64,000 nucleotides of DNA from CALECP01 sp964389925 (GCA_964389925.1 CAYMGE010000004.1:55788-119787), one strand, 5' to 3'. Shown: positions 15,850-25,018, counted from the first letter of the stretch. The notes: a model not told the origin generated them from the sequence alone. Made by a program: numbers and translations.

Positions 15850-17997
15850 ATGAAGCGCCTAGCCGTAGTCTTATTCACTCTTCTGACTTTATCCATCTTT
15901 AGTTTTTATATAGCTGCCGCATCTGCACCAACTGTTCACGATGTCAGCTTTAACGAAATTGCATGGGCAGGAACAACGACCAGTGCAAGTGATGAATGGA
16001 TCGAGCTACTAAACTTTACAGACACCGCAATCTCCCTTGATGGATGGCGCATTGTTAGCAGTGATGGCTCACCCAACATCACTCTAAAAGGCACAATCCC
16101 TGCATTTGGGAAGTTTCTGCTAGAGCGAACAAACGACGATTCTGCCCCGTCAACTGCTGACCAAATCTATACAGGCTCACTGTCTAATACAGGCGAACGC
16201 TTAATGCTCCTCCTTCCTGGTGGACAAGAGATGGACGTTGCTGGCGATGCTGACAACCCATGGTTTGCAGGTGATAATGTATCGAAACGAACAATGGAGC
16301 GCGTTAGTCCACACGTTCATGGGAATGTTTCTAACAGCTGGGTTGACGGCGACATCAATGGCACACCCACTAACTCAATTGTAGATGCGGATAACGATGG
16401 GTATGGCTATTCGCCAAATATAAATTGGATAGCTGGCGCTGGACCAGGATTTGAACAACTTGCGGAAGATTGCGACGACACGCGAAATGATGTCTATCCT
16501 GATGCCCTAGAGGTATTAGATGTGCGCGACAATGATTGTGATGGAGAGGTAGATGAGGAGTTTACGCTTGGTGTACTGGATTATGAATTGTACTTCAACA
16601 GCGACAATCTCTACGCGATGGCTCCAACAACAAACAAGAATACGCTAGAGCTTGCGCTGCTAGATTTGATAAATTCGGCCGAATCTACAATTGATGCGGC
16701 AATCTACGGGTTCAGCCGGGTCTCTATTCGTGACGCGCTGATTGCCGCACATGCTCGCGGTGTAGAAGTGCGTGTGACGGCTGACTATAGTGAGTATCAT
16801 GGCTCTCGTTCGTGGCCTTTTGACAGTAATTCACACAACTTTCTAGCTGCATTTGCCGAACGCGATGAAAACGATAGTCGAACACCGCAATTCTTCTATG
16901 ATCTTGAAGCGGCTGGAATCGCCGTCTATCCAAGCAATTATGTGTCATATTTACAGCACAACAAATTCTTAATCATAGATGGCGCGACGGTTTGGACAGG
17001 CAGCACGAATCTTACCGATACGGGGTTTAGCATCAACATGAACAATGCGCTTGTGCTGAAATCTGAATATGTTGCGCTAGCTTATCAGATAGAGTTCGAT
17101 GAGATGGTGAGCGGTAAATTTGCAACGGCAAAAGAAGACAATACGCCTCACAAATTTCAGTTCGACAATGCGTTCGTTGAAATCTATTTTAGCCCTAGCG
17201 ATGATGTTGAGAGCAAAATTGTGGATGTGATGACTGCCGCGCAAGACACGATGCACTTCAGCATGTTTTTCTGGACAAGTGACGTACTTGGCGATTTGGC
17301 AGTAAGTAAGCACATAACTGACAGCTTGAGCATTGAAGGGGTGTGGGATGCGGTAGGGGCTAGAAATGCGTTCAGTGAAGACCAGAAAATGTGTGATGCT
17401 GGCATTCCACTGAAAATAGAGATCGCTGGGGGAAAAGCGCACAATAAATTAGCCGTTTTTGATCATGCTGGTACTAATCCAACGGTCGTTACGGGTTCCT
17501 ATAATTGGACAGCTTCTGGCGCTGAAAGCAATGATGAAAACACGCTGATTATCTCTGGCAATCCCGCCATCGCACAGCGGTACTACGAAGAAGTTATGTT
17601 CGTTTACAATGCGCTGCCTGAAGAGACGATTTGCGGCAATATCTCGCCAGAGAGCGGTATCGCTGCCTGTTCCAATGGTCGTGACGATGATTTTGATTTT
17701 CAAATCGACGAAAATGATTCTAACTGTGCAGAATCTACTATTGCCACTTGCACCGATGGGATAGACAACGACGGTGATGATGATGTGGATTCGGCCGATT
17801 TGGACTGCTGGATGTATTACAATGGTACGCCAACGAGCGTCAAACTTCTTGGAGAATTAGCCAGCGCACATGACTCACATCTTGTAGCGTGGATGTTTGT
17901 ATTTCTCCTCACGTTGACAATTCTCGGCATCAAACGACAAACCATCTCACCCCAGCAGTTCCCGCTCCCAGAGGTAGAAAGGGTAGAGTTTTCGTAA
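15850..17997 (+). CDS. Membrane-anchored phospholipase-D-like (HKD) protein with lamin-tail domain
   Basis: Start at ATG 15850 (MKRLAVVLFTLLTL) with GAGAGG upstream; a longer frame from 15775 would start inside a terminator. 715 aa. Order: signal peptide (1-25), lamin-tail domain (about 30-150), Asp-rich putative metal-binding motif (DCDD...DNDCDGEVDEEF, about 200-240). Two PLD half-sites follow, HNKFLIID and HNKLAVFD, each with a Gly-Ser-x-N/Y-(L/W)-T segment after it. Then come two Asp-rich CxDGxDNDGD repeats and one C-terminal membrane helix. PLD-family proteins with this layout are secreted endonucleases or phospholipases. Faces outward, next to a thermonuclease gene. Confidence 0.88.
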   Translation: MKRLAVVLFTLLTLSIFSFYIAAASAPTVHDVSFNEIAWAGTTTSASDEWIELLNFTDTAISLDGWRIVSSDGSPNITLKGTIPAFGKFLLERTNDDSAPSTADQIYTGSLSNTGERLMLLLPGGQEMDVAGDADNPWFAGDNVSKRTMERVSPHVHGNVSNSWVDGDINGTPTNSIVDADNDGYGYSPNINWIAGAGPGFEQLAEDCDDTRNDVYPDALEVLDVRDNDCDGEVDEEFTLGVLDYELYFNSDNLYAMAPTTNKNTLELALLDLINSAESTIDAAIYGFSRVSIRDALIAAHARGVEVRVTADYSEYHGSRSWPFDSNSHNFLAAFAERDENDSRTPQFFYDLEAAGIAVYPSNYVSYLQHNKFLIIDGATVWTGSTNLTDTGFSINMNNALVLKSEYVALAYQIEFDEMVSGKFATAKEDNTPHKFQFDNAFVEIYFSPSDDVESKIVDVMTAAQDTMHFSMFFWTSDVLGDLAVSKHITDSLSIEGVWDAVGARNAFSEDQKMCDAGIPLKIEIAGGKAHNKLAVFDHAGTNPTVVTGSYNWTASGAESNDENTLIISGNPAIAQRYYEEVMFVYNALPEETICGNISPESGIAACSNGRDDDFDFQIDENDSNCAESTIATCTDGIDNDGDDDVDSADLDCWMYYNGTPTSVKLLGELASAHDSHLVAWMFVFLLTLTILGIKRQTISPQQFPLPEVERVEFS

Positions 17998-18033
17998 AGA
18001 TTTTGCCTGAAAATCACTCTCTACCTCTGGGAG
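17965..18033. repeat. Inverted repeat spanning the stop of the PLD-like gene
   Basis: CTCCCAGAGGTAGA (17965-17978) and exact complement (18020-18033) with a 41-nt gap that contains the stop codon. Either a terminator or the boundary where the truncated recombinase was joined. Confidence 0.5.
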
Positions 18034-18064
18034 ACTTTAGAAAAGCTGCGGGAATTGCTGGCAT

Positions 18065-18499
18065 GGTGACACCCTCATTGTCACTGAGTTGAGCCGGCTC
18101 GGTCGTAGCACTGGCGAAGTCATTGAGTTGATCGATGAGTTGCTTGCCGCTGGCGTGCGGATTCTGATCTTGAAGGAAAATTTGCGGCTGGAAAAAGGTG
18201 TGGATGATATTCAGTCGCTCACAATGGTGACATTTCTCTCCCTCTTTGCCCAGATGGAGCGCATGATGATTAGTCGTCGCACCAAAGAGGCTCTTGCTGC
18301 CAAGAAAGCGCAAGGTGTTCAACTCGGCAAGCCCAAAGGCACTATCCAGAACAGCGTCTACGACAAAGACCGTGACCGCATTCGTGAGCTACTTCACTTA
18401 GGCGTTTCTGCTCACCACATCTCCATGCATCACCTCAAATATGGCACTCCTTCCAGTTTGAACTATTACATCAACTCTCGCAAGTTGCGCCCCTCTTGA
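18065..18499 (+). pseudogene. 5'-truncated serine recombinase (resolvase family)
   Basis: The frame begins without a start near GDTLIVTELSRLGRS, the middle of a resolvase catalytic domain. It continues through LFAQMERMMISRRTKEAL and a linker GVQLGKPKG to a helix-turn-helix-like C-terminus. The N-terminal catalytic serine is missing, so it cannot be active. It lies at the right edge of the mobile region (PRTRC cassette and ISs), and may be what is left of the recombinase that once moved it. Confidence 0.82.
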
Positions 18500-18504
18500 G
18501 GTCA

Positions 18505-18651
18505 ATGGCACCTTTTTACACCTATTCCGATTTTTGCTCGTATGAGCGTGCGAAGGCGGTGGCGATTGATCTTGTCATTACGAGCCAGCTAGAAGAGGGG
18601 AGTGATATTCATATGCGTTGGACAGAACCAGTTGGCGAGAAAATAGCATGA
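18505..18651 (+). CDS. 48-aa ORF coupled to a response regulator, possible gene remnant
   Basis: ATG at 18505, stop TGA overlapping the response-regulator start as ATGA. The sequence (...RAKAVAIDLVITSQLEEG...) is protein-like, but too short to be a sensor kinase, the gene expected before a NarL-type regulator. It probably is the C-terminal remnant of a longer gene lost when the recombinase fragment arrived. No family recognised. Confidence 0.4.
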   Translation: MAPFYTYSDFCSYERAKAVAIDLVITSQLEEGSDIHMRWTEPVGEKIA

Positions 18652-19289
18652 GTGATTTACAACCGATTCGCGTCTTGCTTGTCGATGACCACACGATGGT
18701 GCGGCGCGGCTTGGCAACCTTCTTGCAGGTGTTTGACGATTTGGAACTGGTTGGGGAGGCGACTAACGGGTGGGAGGCGGTTGAACACTGCGCCAAGATG
18801 ACACCACATGTTGTGTTGATGGATATGCTGATGCCTGAGATGGATGGGGCGGAGGCAACCTACCAAATTCGTCAGCAGTTCCCCGATGTGCAGGTGCTTG
18901 TCCTGACCAGCTTCAAAGAGGATCGGTTGATTCAAGCGGCACTCAAGGCGGGGGCGATTGGTTATTTGTTGAAAGATGTTTCGGCCGATGATCTCGCGCA
19001 GGCGATTCGGGCTGCCCACGCGGGACGGGCGACGCTGGCTCCCGAAGCGGTACAGGTGATAATACAGGGCGTTAGCCAGCCTCAGACAGCCGACTATGCG
19101 TTGACAGCGCGGGAGCAGGATGTATTGACCCTGTTGGTGCAGGGATTGAACAACACGCAGATTGCGACCGCCTTATTTGTCAGCCCGTCAACGATCAAAT
19201 CCCACGTCAGCCACATTTTGCAAAAACTGGCGGTCAGCAGCCGCACTGAGGCCGCCGCGCTCGCCGTGCGGCAGCGTCTCGTCATCTAA
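18648..19289 (+). CDS. NarL/FixJ-family response regulator
   Basis: Start at ATG 18648 (213 aa). Receiver domain: acidic pair VDDH near residues 11-14, phosphorylated Asp in VLMDMLMPEMDG (about 56), Thr/Ser in VLVLTSF and Lys in YLLKDVS. C-terminal LuxR-type helix-turn-helix: LTAREQDVLTLL, then SPSTIKSHVSHILQKL. No sensor kinase gene is present in the window; only a short coupled ORF precedes it. Contains one TCGGCCGA site at 18981. Confidence 0.93.
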   Translation: MSDLQPIRVLLVDDHTMVRRGLATFLQVFDDLELVGEATNGWEAVEHCAKMTPHVVLMDMLMPEMDGAEATYQIRQQFPDVQVLVLTSFKEDRLIQAALKAGAIGYLLKDVSADDLAQAIRAAHAGRATLAPEAVQVIIQGVSQPQTADYALTAREQDVLTLLVQGLNNTQIATALFVSPSTIKSHVSHILQKLAVSSRTEAAALAVRQRLVI

Positions 19290-19365
19290 TCTCCCCCATC
19301 TGACGGAGAACAATCTCCACCACATACCCGACGTAACGCAAGGCGGTTGACGCTAGAATGATGAT

Positions 19366-19758
19366 ATGATGCGCGTATTAGTAGCAGCTTCCCAGATGGA
19401 CACACGGACAGCCTTGCGGTTGCTCCTGCAAACGTTAGAGATGCAGGTCGTGGGAGAATCGGCCGATTGGGCAGCCACGCTGCAACTCGCCCAAGAGCTA
19501 GGACCAGAAATCGTCTTAATCGACTGGGAGATCATTCCGCCACACACCCTCAACATTCTCAAACCGCTGCGTCACATCTGCCGCAATGCCAGCATTATCG
19601 TGCTGGGTGATCAGCTACATCTTCCACAGCGAGCTGCGCTTGTCGCCGAAGCGGATCTGCTACTCAGCAAGAGTGAGATGCCCGATCAAATCGCCAATCA
19701 CATTTTGGCGGTCGGCCGACGACAAGCGGCACTGCAAAATCCTATCGGCCGAAATTGA
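19366..19758 (+). CDS. Stand-alone receiver-domain protein, degenerate
   Basis: 130 aa (a second ATG at 19369 gives 129). It looks like a response-regulator receiver: VLVAASQMDTRTALRLLL at the N-terminus lacks the usual DD pair, while VLIDWEI holds an Asp in the phosphorylation position. There is no output domain. It follows the NarL-type regulator by 76 bp and probably acts as a phosphate sink or regulatory partner, if it still binds phosphate. Two TCGGCCGA sites lie at 19459 and 19712, and a third at 19744 near the stop. Confidence 0.7.
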   Translation: MMRVLVAASQMDTRTALRLLLQTLEMQVVGESADWAATLQLAQELGPEIVLIDWEIIPPHTLNILKPLRHICRNASIIVLGDQLHLPQRAALVAEADLLLSKSEMPDQIANHILAVGRRQAALQNPIGRN

Positions 19759-19797
19759 GCTGCCTCAAATTTGGCCTGCCACAAACGAGGAAACATT

Positions 19798-19929
19798 ATG
19801 AGTAAGGGAAAATCTAAAAAGAAAAAGGGCGACAAAACGGCTCCACAGAAAACGCTGAAAGAGAAACGCACAGACAAGCGGGCGAAAAAGCAGAAGCGCG
19901 ACGAGTTGGCAAAATGGTTGTCAAGCTAA
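19798..19929 (+). CDS. Small highly basic 43-aa protein
   Basis: MSKGKSKKKKGDKTAPQ then a Lys/Arg-rich tail with an AKWLSS ending. GAGG lies 7 nt upstream of the ATG. Such lysine-rich short proteins often bind nucleic acid or ribosomes, but this is not assignable. It sits 47 bp before purD and could be co-transcribed with it. Confidence 0.65.
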   Translation: MSKGKSKKKKGDKTAPQKTLKEKRTDKRAKKQKRDELAKWLSS

Positions 19930-19976
19930 CCATTTTGCAATGACGAAAACGACGCGACAGAATACCAAGATAAACA

Positions 19977-21275
19977 ATGCAAAACCTCAAAATTTTAGTG
20001 GTTGGATACGGTGCGCGTGAACATGCGCTGGTCTGGAAGATTGCCCAATCACCATTGGTCAGTCAAATCTTCGTCGCTCCCGGCAATGCTGGCACCATGC
20101 AAATCGCCACCAACGTGCCAATCCATGATGAGGATATTGCCGGGTTGCTCACCTTTGCATTGGACAATCAGATCGATTTGACCGTCGTTGGCCCCAATGA
20201 TCCACTCGCACTAGGCATTGTGGATGCGTTCTTGGCTGAGAACCTGCCCATCTTTGGGCCGACACAAGCGGCCGCCCAACTCGAATCATCTAAAGCGTTC
20301 TCCAAAGCATTTATGCAGCGACACAACATTTGCACCCCTGCCTACGCGACCTTTGACAACTACCTTCCCGCTATTGCCTTTCTTGACCTGTTGACAACAG
20401 AGCGTGTTGTTGTCAAAGTGAGCGGGTTGGGTGCGCGTGGGCAAGGCGTGACTGTCTGTGACACGCACGACGAGGCACGAGCCGCCTTGTACGACTATCT
20501 TGTCATGAAAACGCTGGGAGACCAACAGGTTATCATTGAAGAGCGCATGACGGGACAAGAATTGTCAATGTTCGCATTCAGCGATGGAACAACGGTTGTC
20601 CCCCTGCTACCCGTGCGTGACTATAAGCGAATTGGTGATGGCAACACGGGACTCAATACAGGTGGGATGGGAGCCTACACACCACTTCCCGATGTCGATG
20701 CCGCCCTTTTGAAACAGATCGAGAACACAATCTTGCGCCCAACGATAAGCGGCATGGCGGCCGAAGGCAGACCTTACGTAGGGGTACTCTACGTAGGGCT
20801 GATGTTGACCCAGCAGGGTGTCCAGGTACTTGAGTACAACTGTCGTTTTGGGAATCCTGAAGCGGAAGTGATGATGCTGCTGATGGAGAGCGATCTTGTT
20901 GTCGCCATGTTCGCCTGTATTCAGGGCAATCTACAAGCGAGTACTCTACAAATGGGTGCGGGTGCGGCTATCTCGATTGTGATTGCCGCACCGAACTACC
21001 CTGCTAAAACTCAGGCGGGTTTACCGCTCAAACATCTCTATCGTGCCTCCCGCAGTGATCATGTGCAAATTTTCCATCATGGGACAACCTGTCAAAATGG
21101 AGAACTCGTCACAAGCCAGCATGGACGCACGCTCGCCGTGACGGCCACTGGTGATAGCTTGTCCCAAGCGGTGCAACGTGGCTATGCGACAGTTTTACAA
21201 ATTGACTTTGCGGGAGGACAATATCGACGCGATATTGGACAGTTTGAGGCATACGAGGCGTATAGATGGCACTAA
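19977..21275 (+). CDS. purD: Phosphoribosylamine--glycine ligase
   Basis: 432 aa, full length. GARS joins phosphoribosylamine and glycine with ATP in step 2 of purine synthesis. Visible are the N-terminal VVGYGAREHALVWKIAQS, VVGPNDPLALGI, FGPTQAAAQLESSKAF, an ATP-grasp region (VVKVSGLGARGQGV), GGMGAYTP, and NCRFGNPEAEVMM with metal-binding residues. The K in VVKVSGLGARGQG and the E/N pair in the last motif are intact. No other pur genes are nearby. It overlaps the next small gene by 10 bp. Confidence 0.95.
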   Translation: MQNLKILVVGYGAREHALVWKIAQSPLVSQIFVAPGNAGTMQIATNVPIHDEDIAGLLTFALDNQIDLTVVGPNDPLALGIVDAFLAENLPIFGPTQAAAQLESSKAFSKAFMQRHNICTPAYATFDNYLPAIAFLDLLTTERVVVKVSGLGARGQGVTVCDTHDEARAALYDYLVMKTLGDQQVIIEERMTGQELSMFAFSDGTTVVPLLPVRDYKRIGDGNTGLNTGGMGAYTPLPDVDAALLKQIENTILRPTISGMAAEGRPYVGVLYVGLMLTQQGVQVLEYNCRFGNPEAEVMMLLMESDLVVAMFACIQGNLQASTLQMGAGAAISIVIAAPNYPAKTQAGLPLKHLYRASRSDHVQIFHHGTTCQNGELVTSQHGRTLAVTATGDSLSQAVQRGYATVLQIDFAGGQYRRDIGQFEAYEAYRWH

Positions 21276-21523
21276 AAATCATCTTTAAAAACGAGACAAA
21301 AATAAGGGTATTGGCCCAAATTTTCGCGGGGCGTGACAGTTTTAGTTCACTATTTGTTGCGCCCAAGACGACGGAGACGTTATCGGCCGAATCTCAACCC
21401 TACGACATCTACTTCAAAGATGCGGTCTCTGGCTGGGAGGTCGGTCACAAACGTGACAGCAGTGATGTGGCGATTACGCTACGAGCCATCAAGGGGCATT
21501 ATGTCGTGATTGGAGATAAATAA
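21266..21523 (+). CDS. Hypothetical 85-aa protein downstream of purD
   Basis: ATG at 21266 overlaps the purD stop by 10 bp; the stop overlaps the next start by 1 bp (TAATG). Short beta-rich pattern with no known motif. One TCGGCCGA at 21384. Overlap with both neighbours suggests a genuine operon member of unknown role. Confidence 0.6.
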   Translation: MALKIIFKNETKIRVLAQIFAGRDSFSSLFVAPKTTETLSAESQPYDIYFKDAVSGWEVGHKRDSSDVAITLRAIKGHYVVIGDK

Positions 21524-21783
21524 TGACTATAAAGTTTGAGACATGGCTTGCCGCACAACATCAGCGAGAAGATTCCATTGGGGCATTCGCACGCGGCTTA
21601 AACGTGGAAAACCTTGATGGCGTGTTGAAAAAGGGCAAAAATCAGGAACATGTAAACTGGGTCAACATTGTGCTTAGGATGAAGCAGCCAGCGTATGTGA
21701 CAACGTTTAATGTGGCGTGGCAGGAATTCCTACTAGAAAAAGCCGCATCAGAGGCACAACATGAGCAGACAACTAACATCTAG
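21523..21783 (+). CDS. Small protein with a YozE/SAM-like fold pattern
   Basis: 86 aa. The N-terminus (FETWLAAQHQREDSIGAFAR) resembles the YozE_SAM_like pattern in which a W-L-x-x-Q block is followed by R-x-D-x-I-G-x-x-A. The C-terminal third is a helix. It is coupled to the previous gene by a 1-bp overlap. Function of the family is not known. Just after it begins a dead IS110. Confidence 0.6.
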   Translation: MTIKFETWLAAQHQREDSIGAFARGLNVENLDGVLKKGKNQEHVNWVNIVLRMKQPAYVTTFNVAWQEFLLEKAASEAQHEQTTNI

Positions 21784-22500
21784 GTATCGTCGCCAAATAC
21801 TCCGTCTTTCGCCGCCGCATTCACAGGCAGAATTTTATCAATGATTGCTCCTTGGCTGGCGAGGTTGTCGTCGCCAATCCGTACAAGACGCGCATGATCG
21901 CACAGGCACGTATCAAGCCCGACAAGCTTGCTGCTCTCGTGCTGGCAGCACGCTTTATTTGCACCGTCTGGGTAGGTAGCGTGCAAAAAAGTACGCGAGC
22001 AACGTCAGCTTACCATACACTGCACAACGCTCTCCCGTCAGATCAACCGAGTAAAGAATCGCATTCACGCCCCGTTGTGGCAACTTGGCCTACACTGTTC
22101 AGCAAATAGACTGTTTTCAACAGCCCTCCAGCAGTGGCTCGATTCACAATGCCAGAAAATATCAATGAGTGCCCACTTTGAGTTGCCGCAACTCCAGCCG
22201 CAACTTGACCTCATCATCGACCAGCACCGTGCGGCCGAGTAGATGATTGCCGCGCTCGTTGCCCAAGACCATCGTGTTGCACGACTGATGCAAGTGACTT
22301 GCATCGGCTGCTTTCCAGCGTTTTCCACTCTAGCTGCGATTGGCGACATCCAGTGCTTCGCCTCACCCAAAAAGTTGAGCTCCTATACTGGATTAGCCCC
22401 CTCGCTTCATCAATTGGGACAAAGCTCTTTTCATGGTTCGATTCCCTTGTCGCGCTCAAGAAAATTAGTCAATCGGGGGAGTTTTGCTCATTTGTAACTT
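21784..22500 (+). pseudogene. Decayed IS110-family transposase
   Basis: Fragments in several frames match the family in order: VVVANPYKTRMIAQARIKPDK (~21860-21940), then a central part (LHCSANRLFSTALQQWL), an in-frame stop near 22240, and the C-terminal Transposase_20 block AIGDIQCFASPKKLSSYTG (~22335-22390). Frameshifts and an internal stop make it inactive. No clear ends are seen, as expected for IS110. Confidence 0.8.
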
Positions 22501-22643
22501 GATCCGTAAATTTCTCCTAACATAGGTGCTCTCGTAGATGCGGCTGTGTCGGAGTTTTCTCAGCCAATGTGTCTATCGGCATCTACACGCTTTGAGCAAA
22601 CTGCGTTTTTCTGATTCCGCTTCCATATGAAAGCAGCACAATA

Positions 22644-22838
22644 CTAGGGCAATCGCATCTAAATTGGACAGTATCCCACCACATGTGGGTCTCATAAGCC
22701 AATAACCGCTGTATATGCGGGTGAAGATTTTGCAAGCGGTCAACATCACATATTCCCTCTTGCATTACACCCCATATCTGGGGTTCACAAATAGTGATCG
22801 CCCTATATGCGGTGTAAATTAGATGCGATTGCCCTAAG
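22644..22838. mobile_element. MITE-like element of about 195 bp
   Basis: Ends CTAGGGCAATCGCATCTAA (22644 onward) and the near-exact complement ending 22838 form about 22-bp inverted repeats. The inside is a set of small palindromes around CACATGTG, CCGC...GCGG and CCCCATATCTGGGG, so no coding content is needed. It lies between the dead IS110 and the SnoaL-like gene. No parent transposase is in the window. Confidence 0.6.
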
Positions 22839-22917
22839 CACAATACCTCTTTATGACCGACCAGACTGGTTCCTCCAACCTTTTTTATGGCATTAGAAAG
22901 TATACTATTTTCATCGC

Positions 22918-23898
22918 CTATCCCACCGCCAGCAAAATCTGCTTCCACACCGCCGTTTCATCAAAAATCGTAAACTCCCGCCGTAGTCCCCATGCCCCAA
23001 ACTCGACGTGGGTAATGCCCATGACGTGGACTTCCGCACCCGTTGGGCGACCAAACATCCCCCAGCCAACGTGCTTGCCCGTCAGCGACCAGCGGATGGC
23101 GGCGCGGGGCGGCATGGTGGGATCATTTCGGCCGATTTGGTGAGCAATCGAAAAATCGGCCGATGGCAACGCCGCACGCAAGCCTAGCCAAAAAGCATCG
23201 GCCGCTGCATGTCCATGCGCCGTCACCCCACCGGGATATTCCAAATGACACGCACGATCATAAACTGACTTGATTACGCTAAATTCGGCCGACATCAGGC
23301 GCGTCAACAAATCACCCAGCTTCTGCCCCCACTCATTTTGATTGCCACGCCCCTTGTATATCCCCACAATGTCTCGCGCTGGGGTGAGCGGGTGTGAGGC
23401 ATTTTCTGCACCTCCTTCATCCTCAATCTGCTGACGGGCATACGCTTCGGGCGTTTGTCCCAACTGACGCACAATCGCCCCCTGATCACGCACCAGCCAC
23501 TCATCCGCCACTCGATTTTCGGTGACGTAAGTATCGGCAATCGTGCGGAACACGAGCTTTTTGCCCGTTGCGACACCCGCAACACCATCCCGCGCATGGG
23601 TTGCCAGCGATAAATTGCGATGGGATGAATAAAACCCTTCCGCATGGCTACCTGACCAAATCACATCTTCGCCGAGCAGCACCCTGTCGGGAAACTCCGC
23701 CAGCGTGGACATCGTGTTGGCGATCCCTTCTTGGTTGCCGAGCCGCGCCCCAGCGGGCGAACGCACCACAATATCTTTGTGATAGTGCCAGTTGAGCGCG
23801 GCGATGTCGCGCCCTTCCCAAATTTGTGCGGTGCATTTGAGGATGTAGTCGGGTAAATCGCTGTACTCTTCGTTGAAACTACGCATAATGTTACTCAC
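22918..23898 (-). CDS. Protein with two SnoaL-like (NTF2-fold) domains
   Basis: 326 aa from a GTG at 23898 (MSNIMRSFNEEY); an ATG 4 codons later is possible. Two consecutive SnoaL-like domains (about 1-165 and 175-326), each with a W-H/Y-pattern early and paired Asp/His residues in the pocket (NWHYHKDIVVRSP; VYDRACHLEYPGG). SnoaL-type folds include polyketide cyclases and steroid isomerase relatives, so substrate cannot be told. Three TCGGCCGA sites lie in the C-terminal half, so it is native chromosome. Confidence 0.75.
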   Translation of the reverse strand: MSNIMRSFNEEYSDLPDYILKCTAQIWEGRDIAALNWHYHKDIVVRSPAGARLGNQEGIANTMSTLAEFPDRVLLGEDVIWSGSHAEGFYSSHRNLSLATHARDGVAGVATGKKLVFRTIADTYVTENRVADEWLVRDQGAIVRQLGQTPEAYARQQIEDEGGAENASHPLTPARDIVGIYKGRGNQNEWGQKLGDLLTRLMSAEFSVIKSVYDRACHLEYPGGVTAHGHAAADAFWLGLRAALPSADFSIAHQIGRNDPTMPPRAAIRWSLTGKHVGWGMFGRPTGAEVHVMGITHVEFGAWGLRREFTIFDETAVWKQILLAVG

Positions 23899-24063
23899 TC
23901 TGTTTATAACCTATCGTAATACTTTTGGCTGAAATGCGCTTTGTTACCCAGAAATTGCTTTAGCGTTGTCATTCCCCAGCGTTTGAAGGGGATAGGCTCT
24001 GCCAGTGCGGGAATCCGCTCCATCTAAAAATAGAATTAAGCACACTGCTACTTCAGATTTATA

Positions 24064-24115
24064 CTTGCACAATGCAAGCAATCTGATAAAGTATCGTTGC
24101 TTGCATTATGCAAGC
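24064..24115. promoter_or_regulatory. Two inverted-repeat operators before the hydrolase-HxlR operon
   Basis: CTTGCACAATGCAAG (24064-24078) and GCTTGCATTATGCAAGC (24099-24115) share the half-site CTTGCA, spaced about 36 bp centre to centre. They lie 31-80 bp upstream of the hydrolase start. The likely binder is the HxlR protein encoded at 25019 (autoregulation). Confidence 0.65.
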
Positions 24116-24145
24116 TATAAATATAGAAATCATCAAGCAATAATT

Positions 24146-24994
24146 ATGAACTTAGAATACGCAACGATTGATGGCCGCCGAATTCGGTATGCGGCTTCAC
24201 GACGACCTGAAGCTAGCCAACTACTATTGGTCAACCCACACCCAATGAGCATTCTCACCTACACCGATTGGTGGGAACGGCTGTGTGCGCGTTTTGATGT
24301 CGTCGCAATAGATTTGCCGAACCACGGTGGATCGGACGTAGACAAAACCATCGTAACGGTCTCGCAGCAAGCTGCGTTCCTCCCTAAAATTCTTGACCAC
24401 TTCGGCCTAGAACATCCACACTATGTCGGCCCCGATATAGGCACACCGCTGGCGATTCGGTTCATGGCCGACAACCCCGGTCGGCTTCGTTCTGCCGTTA
24501 TCGGTGACGCTGGCGCAATCGGCAAACTTGAAGGCGAACTCCTGTTTCGACTGAACGCAACCTCTCGTGTGGCTCGATTCATGACGCTATCGGGCGGCGG
24601 GGCTATCGGGGGTAGAATCTATGGGGGTGTCGCAAACCATGTCGGTTACAAGCGCACCAAAAATCCTGACAAGGCACGGTTGCTAGATTACCAACGCAGC
24701 ACCACCAATTTTGCCAAACTTCGGAACCAGATGGGATTTTTAGCCAGCTATCCGACCGAAATACCTGAATTGACAAAGGTCGTTGGGTCGATCAAGACAC
24801 CCGTTCTCGTGCTGCATGGCGAGCGAGACACCTTTGTAGGCATGGGCAATTCGCGCCGCCTTGCCGCCGCGCTGCCCAACAGTGAATTTGACATTATCCC
24901 TGAGGCAGGTCACTATAGTTGGGAAGACAACCCCGAACCGTATTTAGCGCATGTACTCCGCTGGATCGACAAGGCAGAAGCAAGCGGGGGATGA
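24146..24994 (+). CDS. Alpha/beta hydrolase with Asp nucleophile (haloalkane dehalogenase/epoxide hydrolase type)
   Basis: Start ATG 24146 (282 aa). Canonical alpha/beta hydrolase: oxyanion-hole HP in LLVNPHPMS, nucleophile elbow GPDIGTP (GxDxG, so Asp where esterases have Ser), acid Asp in HGERDTF, and His in EAGHYSWED. Asp nucleophiles are typical of haloalkane dehalogenases, fluoroacetate dehalogenases and epoxide hydrolases, so the substrate is probably a halogenated or epoxide compound. Next gene in the operon is an HxlR regulator, 24 bp downstream; two palindromic operators lie upstream. Confidence 0.82.
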   Translation: MNLEYATIDGRRIRYAASRRPEASQLLLVNPHPMSILTYTDWWERLCARFDVVAIDLPNHGGSDVDKTIVTVSQQAAFLPKILDHFGLEHPHYVGPDIGTPLAIRFMADNPGRLRSAVIGDAGAIGKLEGELLFRLNATSRVARFMTLSGGGAIGGRIYGGVANHVGYKRTKNPDKARLLDYQRSTTNFAKLRNQMGFLASYPTEIPELTKVVGSIKTPVLVLHGERDTFVGMGNSRRLAAALPNSEFDIIPEAGHYSWEDNPEPYLAHVLRWIDKAEASGG

Positions 24995-25018
24995 AGCCTG
25001 CGCTTGGAGCCTATTATC

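Noticed and set aside
22583..22948. 121-codon minus-strand frame
   Set aside because: It lies across the MITE-like element and has no homologous look.
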